DNA of 64,000 bases from Hydra vulgaris (Eukaryota > Cnidaria > Hydrozoa > Anthoathecata > Hydridae): the NCBI RefSeq assembly GCF_038396675.1, contig NC_088932.1, positions 23,430,001 to 23,494,000 on the forward strand, given 5' to 3'. Positions 38,544 through 48,537 of this stretch are shown one piece after another; the first letter of the stretch is position 1; each line of letters opens with the position of its first letter. Position numbers and translations under genes: made by a program. The notes under the pieces are model-generated. The model worked only from the letters and a program-made list of their open reading frames with translations. It ran no database searches and had not been told where the DNA came from.

Positions 38544-38545
<2 letters not shown>
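34886..38545 (-). mobile_element. 3.66-kb DNA transposon with 26-bp TIRs, inserted in a TA microsatellite
   Basis: The perfect TIRs start TGGCTAAACTCCAACACCAC at 34886 and 38545 (complement). The four bases outside are TCAA (34882-34885) and TCGA (38546-38549), a probable 4-bp target duplication with one change. TA repeat flanks both sides. It carries one spliced transposase gene on the minus strand. The superfamily is tentative: the protein style and 4-bp duplication suggest a Sola-like element. Confidence 0.88.
35328..38071 (-). pseudogene. Transposase of the 3.66-kb element, two exons, broken
   Basis: Exon 1 (38071-37996) starts MDEPNSEDNDFIDDVIG and ends at a canonical donor AC/GTAAGT. 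The intron is 268 bp, and exon 2 begins after TTTTTTTTCAG at 37727 with the phase preserved (EETV-RTERTTNYLG). An acidic N-terminal region, a basic block KKYLGYKKVKIDGK, a cysteine-rich part, LPKVLSNYCRASTSKMYLEP, FVPKKDQCDTCYAFKAGN, LTADMESVNL, and a D in IAVYTDDCTNQTRNQF follow. It ends YVIPEDYYHFYDSLPYKK. Stops or frameshifts occur near 37468, 36960, 36640, 36345, 35990, 35760 and 35525. The conserved D/E pattern looks like a DDE nuclease. Expression is unlikely in this copy. Confidence 0.8.

Positions 38546-38549
<4 letters not shown>

Positions 38550-38627
<78 letters not shown>
38550..38627. repeat. (TA)n microsatellite
   Basis: Right-hand remainder of the microsatellite split by the 3.66-kb transposon. 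Confidence 0.97.
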
Positions 38628-38631
<4 letters not shown>

Positions 38632-38818
38632 TGGAAATGCAAAATCCAATTTTAAAAATTCTTCAAACAAAATGTTTTTATAAGAAAAGAAATGAAATTT
38701 TTAAATAAGGAACAACAAATAAAACTAAAATTTAAAAAATGTTTGGAAAGATGGAATTTTACAATATAAACTCATTTTAAACCTAAACTTTAAGTTTAAA
38801 ATGGTTCAGTTTTTCAGT

Positions 38819-38861
38819 ATGATAATTTTTCGGGTTTTAAGTTAAAACCCGAATTATCATC
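38819..38861. repeat. Hairpin with a small bulge
   Basis: ATGATAATT and CGGGTTTTAA pair with TTAAAACCCG and AATTATCAT; three unpaired T lie in the left arm. Confidence 0.85.
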
Positions 38862-39460
38862 CTTTATTTTTTGGCATATTTATGAAACATAATCGGCAGT
38901 TTACAAAGTAGGCCGTGAAAGAAGAAAGGTAAGAATTTCGCGGTTTAGACAAAATAAAAAAACATAAATTTTAAAAGTTCTTTTATTGGTATAGTTTAAT
39001 AATGCAAACTAATTATCAAGACTTTACAGTCTTATTCACTTTTAAATGCGCGTTTGTTCATTTTTATACGCGTGTTTATTTATTTTATATGCGCAATTAT
39101 TCATTCTTATAAGCGCGTTTATAGGCGAGTCAACCACCCATAAAAGCTCTAATTTATTTTTATATAAGCTATTATATAAGCTTTTATGTTTTTAAATAAT
39201 ATATAATGATTTTATAAAATATATAATAACTTATATAACTTTTATATAAGCTTTTATGTTTTTATATAGATTTATTTAAAATATAAATTAGGTTGTTGCC
39301 TCTGCTATTTATTTAAAAATAAATAGCGCTGGATTTATGTAACTACGCATATGGTCGTAAAATAGAATTAAGTTAAACTCTGTAGTACCCAATTATTTTT
39401 AAGTTTCCTGATTACCCCATCCGTATTTCGAGACCTTTCTCCATGTTTGTAAGTATGCTT
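38862..39460. other. AT-rich DNA with TATATAAGCTTTTATGTTTT repeats
   Basis: Between 39150 and 39290 units like TTTATATAAGCTTTTATG repeat two to three times, and GCGCG(T)TTATT(C) motifs recur at 39045-39120. No gene. Confidence 0.45.
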
Positions 39461-39464
39461 TAAA

Positions 39465-39556
39465 AAAGAAGAAAAAATTCTTCTATTGGATTAAGCTGTG
39501 GCGTGTATGCTGGCAGATACTTAATAGCTATGCCATGAGAGGCATAGCGTTTGTCA
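39465..39556 (-). pseudogene. Inverted segment of an IS630/Tc1-type transposase (third catalytic acid region)
   Basis: Minus-strand reading gives KRYASHGIAIKYLPAYTPQL followed by NPIEEFF, the classical block that carries the last acidic residue of the DDE triad. The same block occurs on the plus strand at 40470-40540 as YMPAYTPQLNPMQ and stop, so this part is present twice in opposite orientation. Confidence 0.75.
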
Positions 39557-39779
39557 TTTAATGATGGTTAATTTAATTTGGTATTAGATCTTTGTTTAGT
39601 TTTGTTATTATATTTATTGATTGATTAAATTATTATTTATCTAAATATTTATTTATCTAGATTTAAATTTATTTATTTATAATTATCATTAATACTCAAA
39701 TATTTGCTCAATGGATAGAAGAGAAAATAACTGTGCAAATCATTAAACAATGAAAAATGTTAGAAAATAGCACATTAAA

Positions 39780-40540
39780 ATGCTTAAGCATTTAGTTGAA
39801 AGAAATGATTCTACAACAAGCATTTTCACTTCTCTTAATTTATCTATGCGCACAGTTCAAAATCTTGTTGTTAAGTTTAGCAGAGAAGAATTCAACAACA
39901 TGATTGCATTCAAGTCATTTTCTGATAAAAAACGAGGTAAAAGACCTCAAAACGCTCAAATAAAAAATATTAAATTATGCGTACATGAAAATATTCTTTG
40001 TACGCAAGAAGCAATAAAAGAAAATCTCTTTGCGGCAGGCTTCAATATGTCTCAGCTTACTGTTTCAAGAAAACTCAAACGCTTAGATTTATCAAGAAAG
40101 TGTGTTGTGCATGTGCCAGGAAAACAAAACTCAACACGAGTTATTGATGCACGCTACGCATTTCCAAGCAAAGTTAACGGAATTTCAAATGAAAAACATT
40201 TATTTGGATGAAACTGGATTTAATTTGCACATTAACAGCACATATGGTTATTCGCTAAGAGGTGCGCTAGCAATTTTACAGTCGTCTGCAAATTGTGACA
40301 AGAGTATTAGTTTTATTTGTGCTGTTTCAACAATGGGAGTACTGCTTTATGAAATAAAAACTAGAGGCTGGAATGCAGATTTATTTTGTACTTTCATTAC
40401 TGCAATGAAAGTACAAAATGAATATGCATTCATTTTGTACATTCATTGTAGTAATAAAAGAGGTATTTGCAAACAATAGCTTCTCATAGCATAGCTATTA
40501 AGTATATGCCAGCATACACGCCACAGCTTAATCCAATGCA
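39780..40540 (+). pseudogene. IS630/Tc1-mariner-type transposase, broken
   Basis: 39780-40190 encodes a helix-turn-helix N-terminal region (LNLSMRTVQNLVVKFSREE, then KRGKRPQNAQIKN and FNMSQLTVSRKLKRL). After a frameshift near 40150, 40192-40395 reads MKNIYLDETGFNLHINSTYG (first catalytic D) and SISFICAVSTMGVLLYEIKT. The segment with the second D is replaced by two nested hairpins (40384-40440). The last block is AIKYMPAYTPQLNPMQ and stop; the glutamate expected after NP(I/M) is now Gln. Non-functional. Confidence 0.78.
40384..40440. repeat. Two adjacent overlapping hairpins
   Basis: Arms 40384-40398 with 40404-40418 and 40411-40423 with 40428-40440 share the GTACAAAA segment. They lie where the second catalytic region of the transposase should be. 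Confidence 0.9.
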
Positions 40541-41350
40541 GTAATCGACCGCCATGCAGTAAGCAAATTAATTTTCATAATAGCCTTAATAACGACAATA
40601 AAAAATATTTGTTTCTAAAAAAAAATTTTGTTTTAAAAGCCTAAATAAACTTAAAAAGAAGCTGTACGAAAAACGATGGGAAAACGCCTATTCCTCTGCG
40701 GACCCCTATGCGCGTTTGACAGTTTTTTGAATACTTTTCAAAATATTCATGACAATATCTGTCCAAAACTAACCACTGAAATAAAAAACAAACAACTTAA
40801 AAACCCATTGATGACATATAGTTTCATAAAATCATCAAAATCAACGAAAACAAAAGTTTTATATAAAATTCCTAAAATAAAAATTTCTGATATATAAAAA
40901 AAAATTACAAAAAATCGCGCAAAATATATTCGAAAAGTTTTTCCAAAAACAAGCTAAAAATAAGTAGGCAAAGTTGAGGTACAGTGGATTGAGGGGCACA
41001 GTTAATAAAAGGTATTTTCACAAAGATTAGAATTTTTTTCATCTTGATATGTAATCATTTTATGTGCTCATATATCAGCCATTTTTATTTATAGTTGTTA
41101 CCACATAATTTTTGACTACCGGTTTTTGGTAGGTAATTTTTATTTTTAGCAAACTAAAGTAAATTGTCTTACCGTCCTTATGCTTGTTATGGAGATCATG
41201 GTTGAAATAATTTTAAAAATTCAAGTTTTTCATTCGGATTATTGATATTATTGCTTCCTTTTAGTAGTTTAGCTTTTATTTTAACAACACTCATGTCCCA
41301 AGACTTAAACTTAATTTGAAATTAAAAAAAAGAAATTAGACTTAAACTTA

Positions 41351-41834
41351 ATTGCCATATCTGGGGCGGATCTTCTAACGATGCCCTTTCTTTTTTAGAC
41401 AAGGTGCAAAAACGCATTGTAAATATAGTTGGACCAGCTTTTGCAGCCAACCTCCAACCATTATCACATCGTCGTAATGTTGCTTCTCTTTCTCTTTTCT
41501 ACAAATACTATAATGGACACTCCTCTAAAGAGCCAGCGTCTCTTGTGCCATCTACTAAAATTTATTTTCGTGTTACTCGTCATTCAATTAAGTCTCATCC
41601 TTTTTCTGCGACTGTTCCTAAGTGCAACAAAAACGCTTATTCGTCTAGTTTTTTTTTCTCGAACATCAGTTGTTTGGAATTCGCTTCCTTCATCTTGCTT
41701 TCCTGATTCATATAACTTGCAATCTTTTAAGTCGTCCGTCAATAGTTATCCTGCTCTACAATCTTCATCTTTTCTCTACCAGTAACTTCCAACTTTAATT
41801 AGTGGCTGCTTGCAGCCTTGTTGGAAGCAAAAAA
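41351..41834 (+). mobile_element. LINE family A 3' fragment
   Basis: It matches 2350-2840 of the first LINE: CHIWGGSSNDALS, KVQKRIVNIVGPAFAANLQP, then HRRNVASLSLFYKYYNGHSS and TRHSIKSHPFSATVPKC. It ends in TTAGTGGCTGCTTGCAGCCT like the first copy, so the true LINE 3' end is preserved. It lacks the hairpin found at 2452-2492. Confidence 0.9.
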
Positions 41835-42149
41835 AAGGTTATAGTAGGGCACAGTGAATTGGGGTTTAGTGAACATGTTGATTCTCTATGCCCCATTAAT
41901 GATCTTAAAGATTAAATTCATGCATTTTTAACAAACTAACTACATGAAAATGAATTTATTAGTTTTAAGTTATGAATAATAATATTTGAATAATTTTTTA
42001 ATTTTTCAATATTTATATAAGTTTTGTTATCAAGAAAATTCTTTTTTTTTTCTTCTCAATTTTCAAAATGTCTACTTATTCGATTTTACACTAATTTGAT
42101 TAATAAAAGTCTGCGAAAAGTATAGTGTACAGTAATTTGGCTATGCCTC

Positions 42150-42253
42150 TATTCACTATCATTAATTTACGGCTGTGTTCATTTATTCACTGTGCCCCAG
42201 TACTGGGGCACAGTGAATAAATGAACACAGCCGTAAATTAATGATAGTGAATA
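42150..42253. repeat. 104-bp perfect palindrome without spacer
   Basis: Two 52-bp arms meet at CCAGT/ACTGG (between 42201 and 42202) with no mismatch by eye. It contains the GGGGCACAGTGAAT motif of the surrounding element. Confidence 0.97.
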
Positions 42254-43185
42254 AAAGAAAGCAGCCGTAAAAAAAAATCTTATAATAATGAAGGACATAT
42301 AAATCAATCTTTTCGCCTTGAAAAAAATAAAATACATATTTTAACTTTTGCTCAATTTAAAAATAAAGAAATCTGATCCACTGTGCCCCAATTTCCCCTA
42401 CTCCCCAACTTCCCCTACTATTCTAATAAGCTAAATAAAAATAAGTTTGATACAAAGAAAACCTGGTCAATTAAAAATGAATTAATTGTAAGAGAAAAAA
42501 AAATGCTCTTTTGCTTACAATAAAAAGTAATTACTAACAACAAAATTATAACAACCGATATAAATATGTTAAAAACTTAACAAATATTTTGTTTATGTAG
42601 GCACCTCTCTTGCATCTAACATTGTTCAGTCAATTAAAGCGTATGATGAATACTTGAGAGAGAAACCGGCGACTAGCATGTGTAATAAAAATAAATAAAC
42701 ACGAATTTAAAAAAGAACTATTCGAACTAAACCGTAACAAGTCATGTCGATATGACGACATTACCAGTAATGTAACTATCTATGTTATCGAGAGTATAAG
42801 TAAACTATTATTTTATTTAATAGCATTTTCATTTGAGAATAGTATATTTCCTGATAAATTAAAATCAGACAAAATCCACCCAGTTTTGAAAAAGGTGATT
42901 GTTTTTCTGTTTGCAACAACCATCCTATAACACTACTCTTTTCAAAAATATTTGAAAGGGTAATTGGTATTATTGAACTTACCAAGTTTTAGAAGTATTT
43001 ATCTATCTCTCCAAGGCATTTGATACTGTTGATCATGGAGTTTTACTTAAAATATTAAAGGATTGCGGCATTTAAGGCCTAATATATAAGTGAGTTAAAT
43101 CTTTTTAACAAAAAACAGTATGTTGACCTGGAAAAGTCAGGAGCTCGTAGGAATCAATCTTGGGGCCTTTACTATTTTTAATATA

Positions 43186-43433
43186 TGAATCGCTAAATGT
43201 TAAAAGGGCGGAAGTCCAATAATGTAAACTTTCGGGAAGCTAAAAAAAATCCGTAGTAAATTTTTGTTTATTGTTCAATAATTTTTTTTTGAAGGTGAAA
43301 AACATTATCCTCTTCAAAAAAAAAATTATTAAACCATTAACAAAAATTTACTACGGGGGAAAATGTGGGGTTTTTTTGTTTCCCAAAAGTTTACATTGTT
43401 AGACTTCCGCCTTTTTAACATTCACCGATTCAT
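43186..43433. mobile_element. 248-bp MITE inside LINE D
   Basis: TIRs of about 50 bp: left ATGAATCGCTAAATGTTAAA, right (complement) ATGAATCGGTGAATGTTAAA, continuing through GGCGGAAGTC. The interior is a further hairpin around TTACTACGG. Flanks TTAATAT and ATATTAA are the split LINE. Confidence 0.85.
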
Positions 43434-43904
43434 ATATTAATGATATGAATACAGCTTCTCCTAAAATATCGCCAATTATGTACACACACACCTATCCAAA
43501 AACGGGGCATCAATCTGCAAGGTCCCAGGTATCAACAGATGTAAAAATTAAAATCTATTCTCTATAGCCAAAGGAGAAAAACACATTTAAAGTTTTAGAG
43601 CACTTTGCGCTACTGATCGCACTTGGAGCCCCGTTGTAAATCTATTTTGTTTGTTTTTTTCACTTTTGGGTTATGGAGTTTTTAAAAAGTACCAAAATCT
43701 CTTTACATATATGTGTTGGTTATAACCTGACAAAAAATCAGCTCTTTAACACTTGTGGTTTGCGTACAGGGACCTAAAGTATAGGGCATGGCACTAAAAG
43801 CCTCCTTAAAAAGAGACGACGGATGCTTTACGTTTTTATTCTAACCTTATTATAGACTATGAAATTTCCAAAATTTAATAGAAATTTTATTTTTATTAAA
43901 TTTT

Positions 43905-43975
43905 AAAAATATATGCCAAGGCATATATTTTTACCTAAAAAATATATGCCTTGGCATATATTTTTTAGGTAAAAA
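43905..43975. repeat. Two tandem hairpins sharing the same stem sequence
   Basis: Arms 43905-43917 with 43920-43932, and 43928-43950 with 43953-43975, all contain ATATATGCC or its complement with 2-base loops. Successive snap-back events are the simplest reading. Confidence 0.9.
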
Positions 43976-44750
43976 AAAATAGAAGCAAGATATCTTTTAT
44001 CTGTGCAAAGATATAGTAGGAATAACTCTTAAAGTAGGAATCTCGACTTTGAAAAAACGACCAAAATGTAGCAGCCGTTTGTGGTTTTTATGCTTTTTAA
44101 AGATTCAAAGTTACATCAAATAACTAATTTAGTAACAATATCATGTGACTTGTGGATATGGGATTCTATGGTTGTTAGACTTCACATTTGTGTGTACTTT
44201 GTCTGCAAAAAGAGTGCTTTTTTTGTCCAAGTTTGTATAATATGTAAAAAACACATAGTTAAAGGCATTTTTTCTAATTGTTCTGAATTTAAAACACATA
44301 AAAATTTCTTTATATTTTAGTTGTTAAACCCACAGGTTTGCATTTTGTTTTTGTTTAAAATGATTGACTAAATATTGGATATAGTAAACACTTTTTTTCA
44401 TATTGTAAAAATTACTTTAGAATTGTAAATTCAAAATAAGTTGGTAATTTATAAAATAATTTCAAAATTAATTTTAGAATCAAGTTTTTTTTTAAAGAAA
44501 TCAAATATGTATAACCATGTTGTGCTTTTTTTCTTGTATTGAAGTATCTCCTAAAATCTTTTATTGCTTTGACCAAGTTTTTTCTACTATTTAAAAATGT
44601 GAAAGCAAATGTTTCTTATTTTCCGGGAAATACCACAGCATAAAAGTAATTACATTTAAGCAGTCAACAGCCTAAACACCTAAAAATATTATTTACCAAC
44701 ACAAGCTTGTACTAAAGTTATTTTTCAAAGATCAGTTTTTTAACCACTAA

Positions 44751-46687
44751 AATGCCATATAAAAGAAAAACTCATCAAAACTGTCGGCAATCTGTATGCT
44801 TCTTTTGTTTTAAAATGTGACAGCATATTTCTGATTTCATCAAGGAAAAAATACTAGGTATTTTTTCTGGAAATTCCATTGATTTTAAGGATGATAGAGT
44901 TGGGCATATGTAATTCCTGCAGAGCAATGGTAAAAAAGCATGGCAAAGGAGATAGAAACTTGCTTCTTCCCAAGCTACATGACTTTAACAAAGTGATTAT
45001 TAGACCACAGACCAGAGGATTTGATTCTTGTAATTGTTTAATTTGCCAGATTGGTCAACTAAAAGGACATTCTACAAAGCTCACTTTTTCAACCAATCAA
45101 GATTTGAAAGAACCATTAATTAGCTTTGATAAACTATGCTAAAACTGTCTCAGTGTAGTCAAAAGAAGAATAACACATGATTTTTCACAAGCCACTAAGT
45201 TTGAAAACTTAAAGAAAATGATAGTAACTGATTCCAGAACTGCTCAAAAAATTGCGTTCTCTGTAATAACTCAAAAGGTATTCTCACCACAGGGCACAAT
45301 TAGGTTGAGCAGAGAAAGTGATAAAGCTTTAACTATTACTCCAGCCCCCCCCCCCAGAGCTCAGTGCATATCAAGAACATCTTCAACTACTTTAGACATG
45401 CTTCAAGTTTAAATCAATACTGGTCTTTCAAAAGATGCAAGAACTGGCTGTAACATTAAACAAGACTACAAATTCAAAAATTGTTGAAACAAAATTTAGG
45501 GAAAATTTCACAACGGCTGGTTGAAAGGTTGAAAGTTTATTCAAAGTTCCCAAAATCTCACTTACAAGGCCATCATCAAAAACTGATTATTTGGCGAAGG
45601 TTGTTCAGTGCAAGAGTTTAGAGGATTTTTACAACTCAATTCTAAGAGTTAGAGCATATTTTCACCGCCTCTCATCAAACTAGGTATTGTTAGTGGAGGA
45701 TCTTTTCTCAAGTTCAGCTTGAGTGTTATTTCCAATAGCGGATGTCAAAATGTCAAAAAAAAGTTCAGCCTTAAATGACAAAAACTTACTGACTGTGGAA
45801 CATGGGAAAGAAACAAGTGCCAAGTGTCAACTACTTGTTGTTGTTGCTGAAAATGTTTCAGAAACTTATAAAAATGTTAAAAAAATTTTAAGTTTATTTG
45901 GGAAAATTAATGTGCCTTTCTTTATTGCATGTGACATAAAGTTAGCCAATATCATCTGTGGCATTTAGTATCACTCAAGCAAACACCCTTGCTGTTGGTG
46001 TGATGTTAAATCTAGTGACCTTAAAGTACAGGGAACTCCAAGAAACTTCAGATCCATTAGGATGCAATACAAAGCATTCATTGAGAAAGAGGATAGAAAA
46101 ATTTGCGCAAAGGATTTTCATAATGTTGTTCATAACTCATTGTTTGACCAAGAAGATTTCAAACAAGTTATTGTGTTTATTACCCCAATAAAACCTCATC
46201 TTCTCCTTGGAATCATCTTTACAAATCAATGCTAAAGATATGGCTTAAGGCAAAGATTGGCCATTACTTCTCAAATTTAAATTACAACGTTATCATGGTA
46301 GAGAGTTTGTATAAGCTTTTGAAGAATGTTGATGTTTTGCAAAGAATTGTTAAAAGAGAAAAGACAGACTATATGTTTGGTTTTGTGAAAACATTCCAAC
46401 ATTTTAAGAATGTTGTTAGCCTCTGTTTTGGAAGGACATTAAATACTGCATATGTTCAACATATAAAAGACTTTAATAACTCATATCTTCAACTCCCCGT
46501 TTCAGTCACCCCAAAAGCCCATGCAGAGTTCTACCATGTTCCTGAATTTATTGCTCTAAAGCAATCAACAAAAGCCTTTCATTCAATCAGTGTGCAATGG
46601 GCTAGGTACAAAAGAAACCCTGATCACCCTGGTTATGGAGGCCAGTTACTGAAATGTGTTATTGACTATAACAGCAAGCGTCTTTGA
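44751..46687 (+). pseudogene. Transposase-like gene of the 3.85-kb element, fragmented
   Basis: It starts MPYKRKTHQNCRQSVCFFCF with paired cysteines, then GICNSCRAMVKKHGKGD and SCNCLICQIGQ, probably a zinc-binding N-terminal domain. Later frames give KNLLTVEHGKETSAKCQLLV, FFIACDIKLANIICGI, HSSKHPCCWCDVKSSDLK, PIKPHLLLGI, and LPVSVTPKAHAEFYHVPEF with YKRNPDHPGYGGQLLKCV. At least five stops or shifts (near 44870, 45143, 45415, 45970 and 46230) break it. I know similar multi-copy proteins from cnidarian genomes but cannot name a family. The D in ACDIKLAN and the HPCCWC knuckle are the most distinctive residues. Confidence 0.7.
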
Positions 46688-48119
46688 ATTCGATTTTTTA
46701 AATAATTCATTTTTTTTAAACAGTTAAACAGTGATTTCTAGAATTTCATTCTAGAAATACTTGACATAACATTTGTTGATAAGAAACATTCTTGTCTGAA
46801 ATTTTTGCTTATATTATAAACTATATTAATTTATTTATGGTTTCATAAAATATCATAAGTTTACAAAAAAATAATTAGAAGTATATATCTTATTTTGCAA
46901 CTATGAAATAAAAAAATCTCAACAACAATTTGAAGAAAAAGTAATAAACATCATAACACCACCATAAAGTAATTTTTTTTTAAAGGAAATCATTTCATAT
47001 CTGCATGTATATGTTTTTTCAATGGGAGATTAAGATTAATTGGGATTTTCTTTTGTTTTATATTTTCTTGTTAAAGCCCATTTCAGTAAAGATATGTTTC
47101 TTATTTAAATGAAAAAAAGTTGTTATTATTGTGTATATTTCCAATATTTGGTCAGTAGCGCAAAGTGCTACTGTGCTCTAAAACTTTAAATGCTTTTTTC
47201 TCCTTTGGCTATAGAGATTAGATTTTAATTTTTACATCTGTTGATACCTGGGACCATGCAGATTAATGCCTCATTGGTCGTTTTTTTGGTCCTCAAAATT
47301 GAGGTTGGGGCCATTTTTGGATAGGTGTGTACAGACAATACAAATTTATTTTACAACCACTCCGATGTAAAAATATTGTTCAAAACAATGAAAAATAAAC
47401 TAGAAAGCTTTAATCAATGGTTTATAGCTGATAAAGTATCATTTAATTGTGAAAAAATAAGTTTTACTCTCTTCAATAAAAGAAGACAATCTATTAATCT
47501 TCCGTTAAATTTTCCAAAACTGTCAATCACTAAAAATGAAATAATTTAGTAAACTATACAAAGTTTTTTGTAGCAATATTTGATAAGAACCTATCATGGA
47601 GAAATTATATTAGTCTTATTTAAACAAAAATATCTTCTGTTATATATCTCTCCTACGCTAATGTAATTTGGGCAATTGCACACAAAACTAAATAACATTA
47701 CAGAGCTTAAAAACCACACATGTAAAGTAATTAACTATTTAAATAAATTAGAAAACCCTTACCCTGCAATAAAATTCATGAATATCATAGATATATCAAA
47801 ACTTAATTCACTTTAAACATTACCATTTATGCACAAATATAAGAATAACTTTTGTCCAAAAAAAATCTTTGGTCAGGTATTAACCATAAATATCACTTGA
47901 GCAAAGTCAAATCACAAGGGTCAAAATTTTCAATTATGAGCCAAGGCTCATTATTATGGAGTCAATTGAAAAGTAACAGTATAAAAAATTTGAAAATGCT
48001 TTTTCATTCGCACCTTAATTTTTGACATGTATGTATGGCCGGCGAGAAGGAGTGTGTGTGTGCGTGTGTGGACGGGTGAGGGAGGGCTGGAGGAGGGGAA
48101 GGGAGTAAGTTTGCTGCAT

Positions 48120-48537
48120 TTTTAATTTTTTCTACCAACTGTTCATCTCTAAGTAAAGGTACTGTGCTAATTAAGTTTTAATCTGCAAAAATAACATCTT
48201 CAGCTGTTGTATCTGGAGGGTAAAAATTATCAAGTTTTTCTATATGATTTAAACCTCTTTAAAGTCTTCATCCGAATGGGCAGATATTTGCTGTTCTTCG
48301 GAAATTCGTGCTTTTGCAAAATAATTAACAATGGTGGAGATTTTCACTCTTTGCCATGCAAGATCATGCATTTTCATTGCATCTAAAATTGAAAGAACAG
48401 GAAGATCTTTTCTTTTATCGATAGCTACGACCAGTCTTTGCAATGCCAAAGATCTGTAACAAACTTTCAAAGAACGTATAACTCTCTGATCGATTGGTTG
48501 AAGTTTAGATGTAGTATTCGGTGGTAAAAAAAAATGA
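48120..48537 (-). pseudogene. Pogo/Tigger transposase, C-terminal piece
   Basis: Minus-strand reading gives FLPPNTTSKLQPIDQRVIRS (PNTTS.LQP(M/I)DQG block with the last catalytic acid), then LKVCYRSLALQRLV, VLSILDAMKMHDLAWQRVKIST and a NYFAKARI tail, and in shifted frames LDNFYPPDTTAEDVIFAD. The matching N-terminal piece is at 50445-50690 on the same strand; LINE E sits between. Confidence 0.83.

Larger units (their letters stand above)
40964..42419. mobile_element. 1.46-kb insertion with GGGGCACAGT-rich inverted ends
   Basis: The ends begin GTAGGCAAAGTTGAGG (left) and, as complement, GTAGGGGAAGTTGGGGAGTA (right), and LINE D continues on both sides. GGGGCACAGT-like motifs also occur at 40995, 41850 and in the centre of the palindrome at 42150-42253. 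A LINE A fragment (41351-41834) sits inside, so the element was itself hit or built from two related MITEs. Confidence 0.65.
43485..47329 (+). mobile_element. 3.85-kb DNA transposon inside LINE D, probable TACA target duplication
   Basis: Ends read CACACACCTATCCAAAAA (left) and, as complement, CACACCTATCCAAAAATGG (right). Both continue into a shared block of about 100 bp (CCCAGGTATCAACAGATGTA, then CCAAAGGAGAAAAA and TTTAAAGTTTTAGAGCAC). TACA flanks both sides (43481-43484 and 47330-47333). It carries one broken plus-strand gene. The superfamily is not recognised. Confidence 0.8.
40690..48110 (+). mobile_element. LINE family D, split by three insertions
   Basis: Pieces in order: 40690-40960 (endonuclease-RT linker, KLTTEIKNKQLKNPLMTYSF), 42430-43185 (TWSIKNELI, GTSLASNIVQSIKAYDEYL, NSIFPDKLKSDKIHPVLKKG, SKIFERVIGI, KAFDTVDHGVLLKIL-like), 43434-43484 (IND and following), and 47330-48110. 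The last has TDNTNLFYN at the catalytic box and LESFNQWFIADKVSFNCEK, then a C-terminal region and a GT-rich 3' end GTGTGTGTGTGCGTGTG. The three insertions are described separately. Catalytic FADD has become CTDN or YTDN, so the copy is dead. Confidence 0.8.

Noticed and set aside
42785..42985. Minus-strand 66-residue frame as a gene
   Set aside because: Shadow of LINE D reverse transcriptase on the plus strand.
44081..44320. Plus-strand 79-residue cysteine-containing frame
   Set aside because: No match to the transposon protein around it and ordinary AT-rich composition; likely chance.
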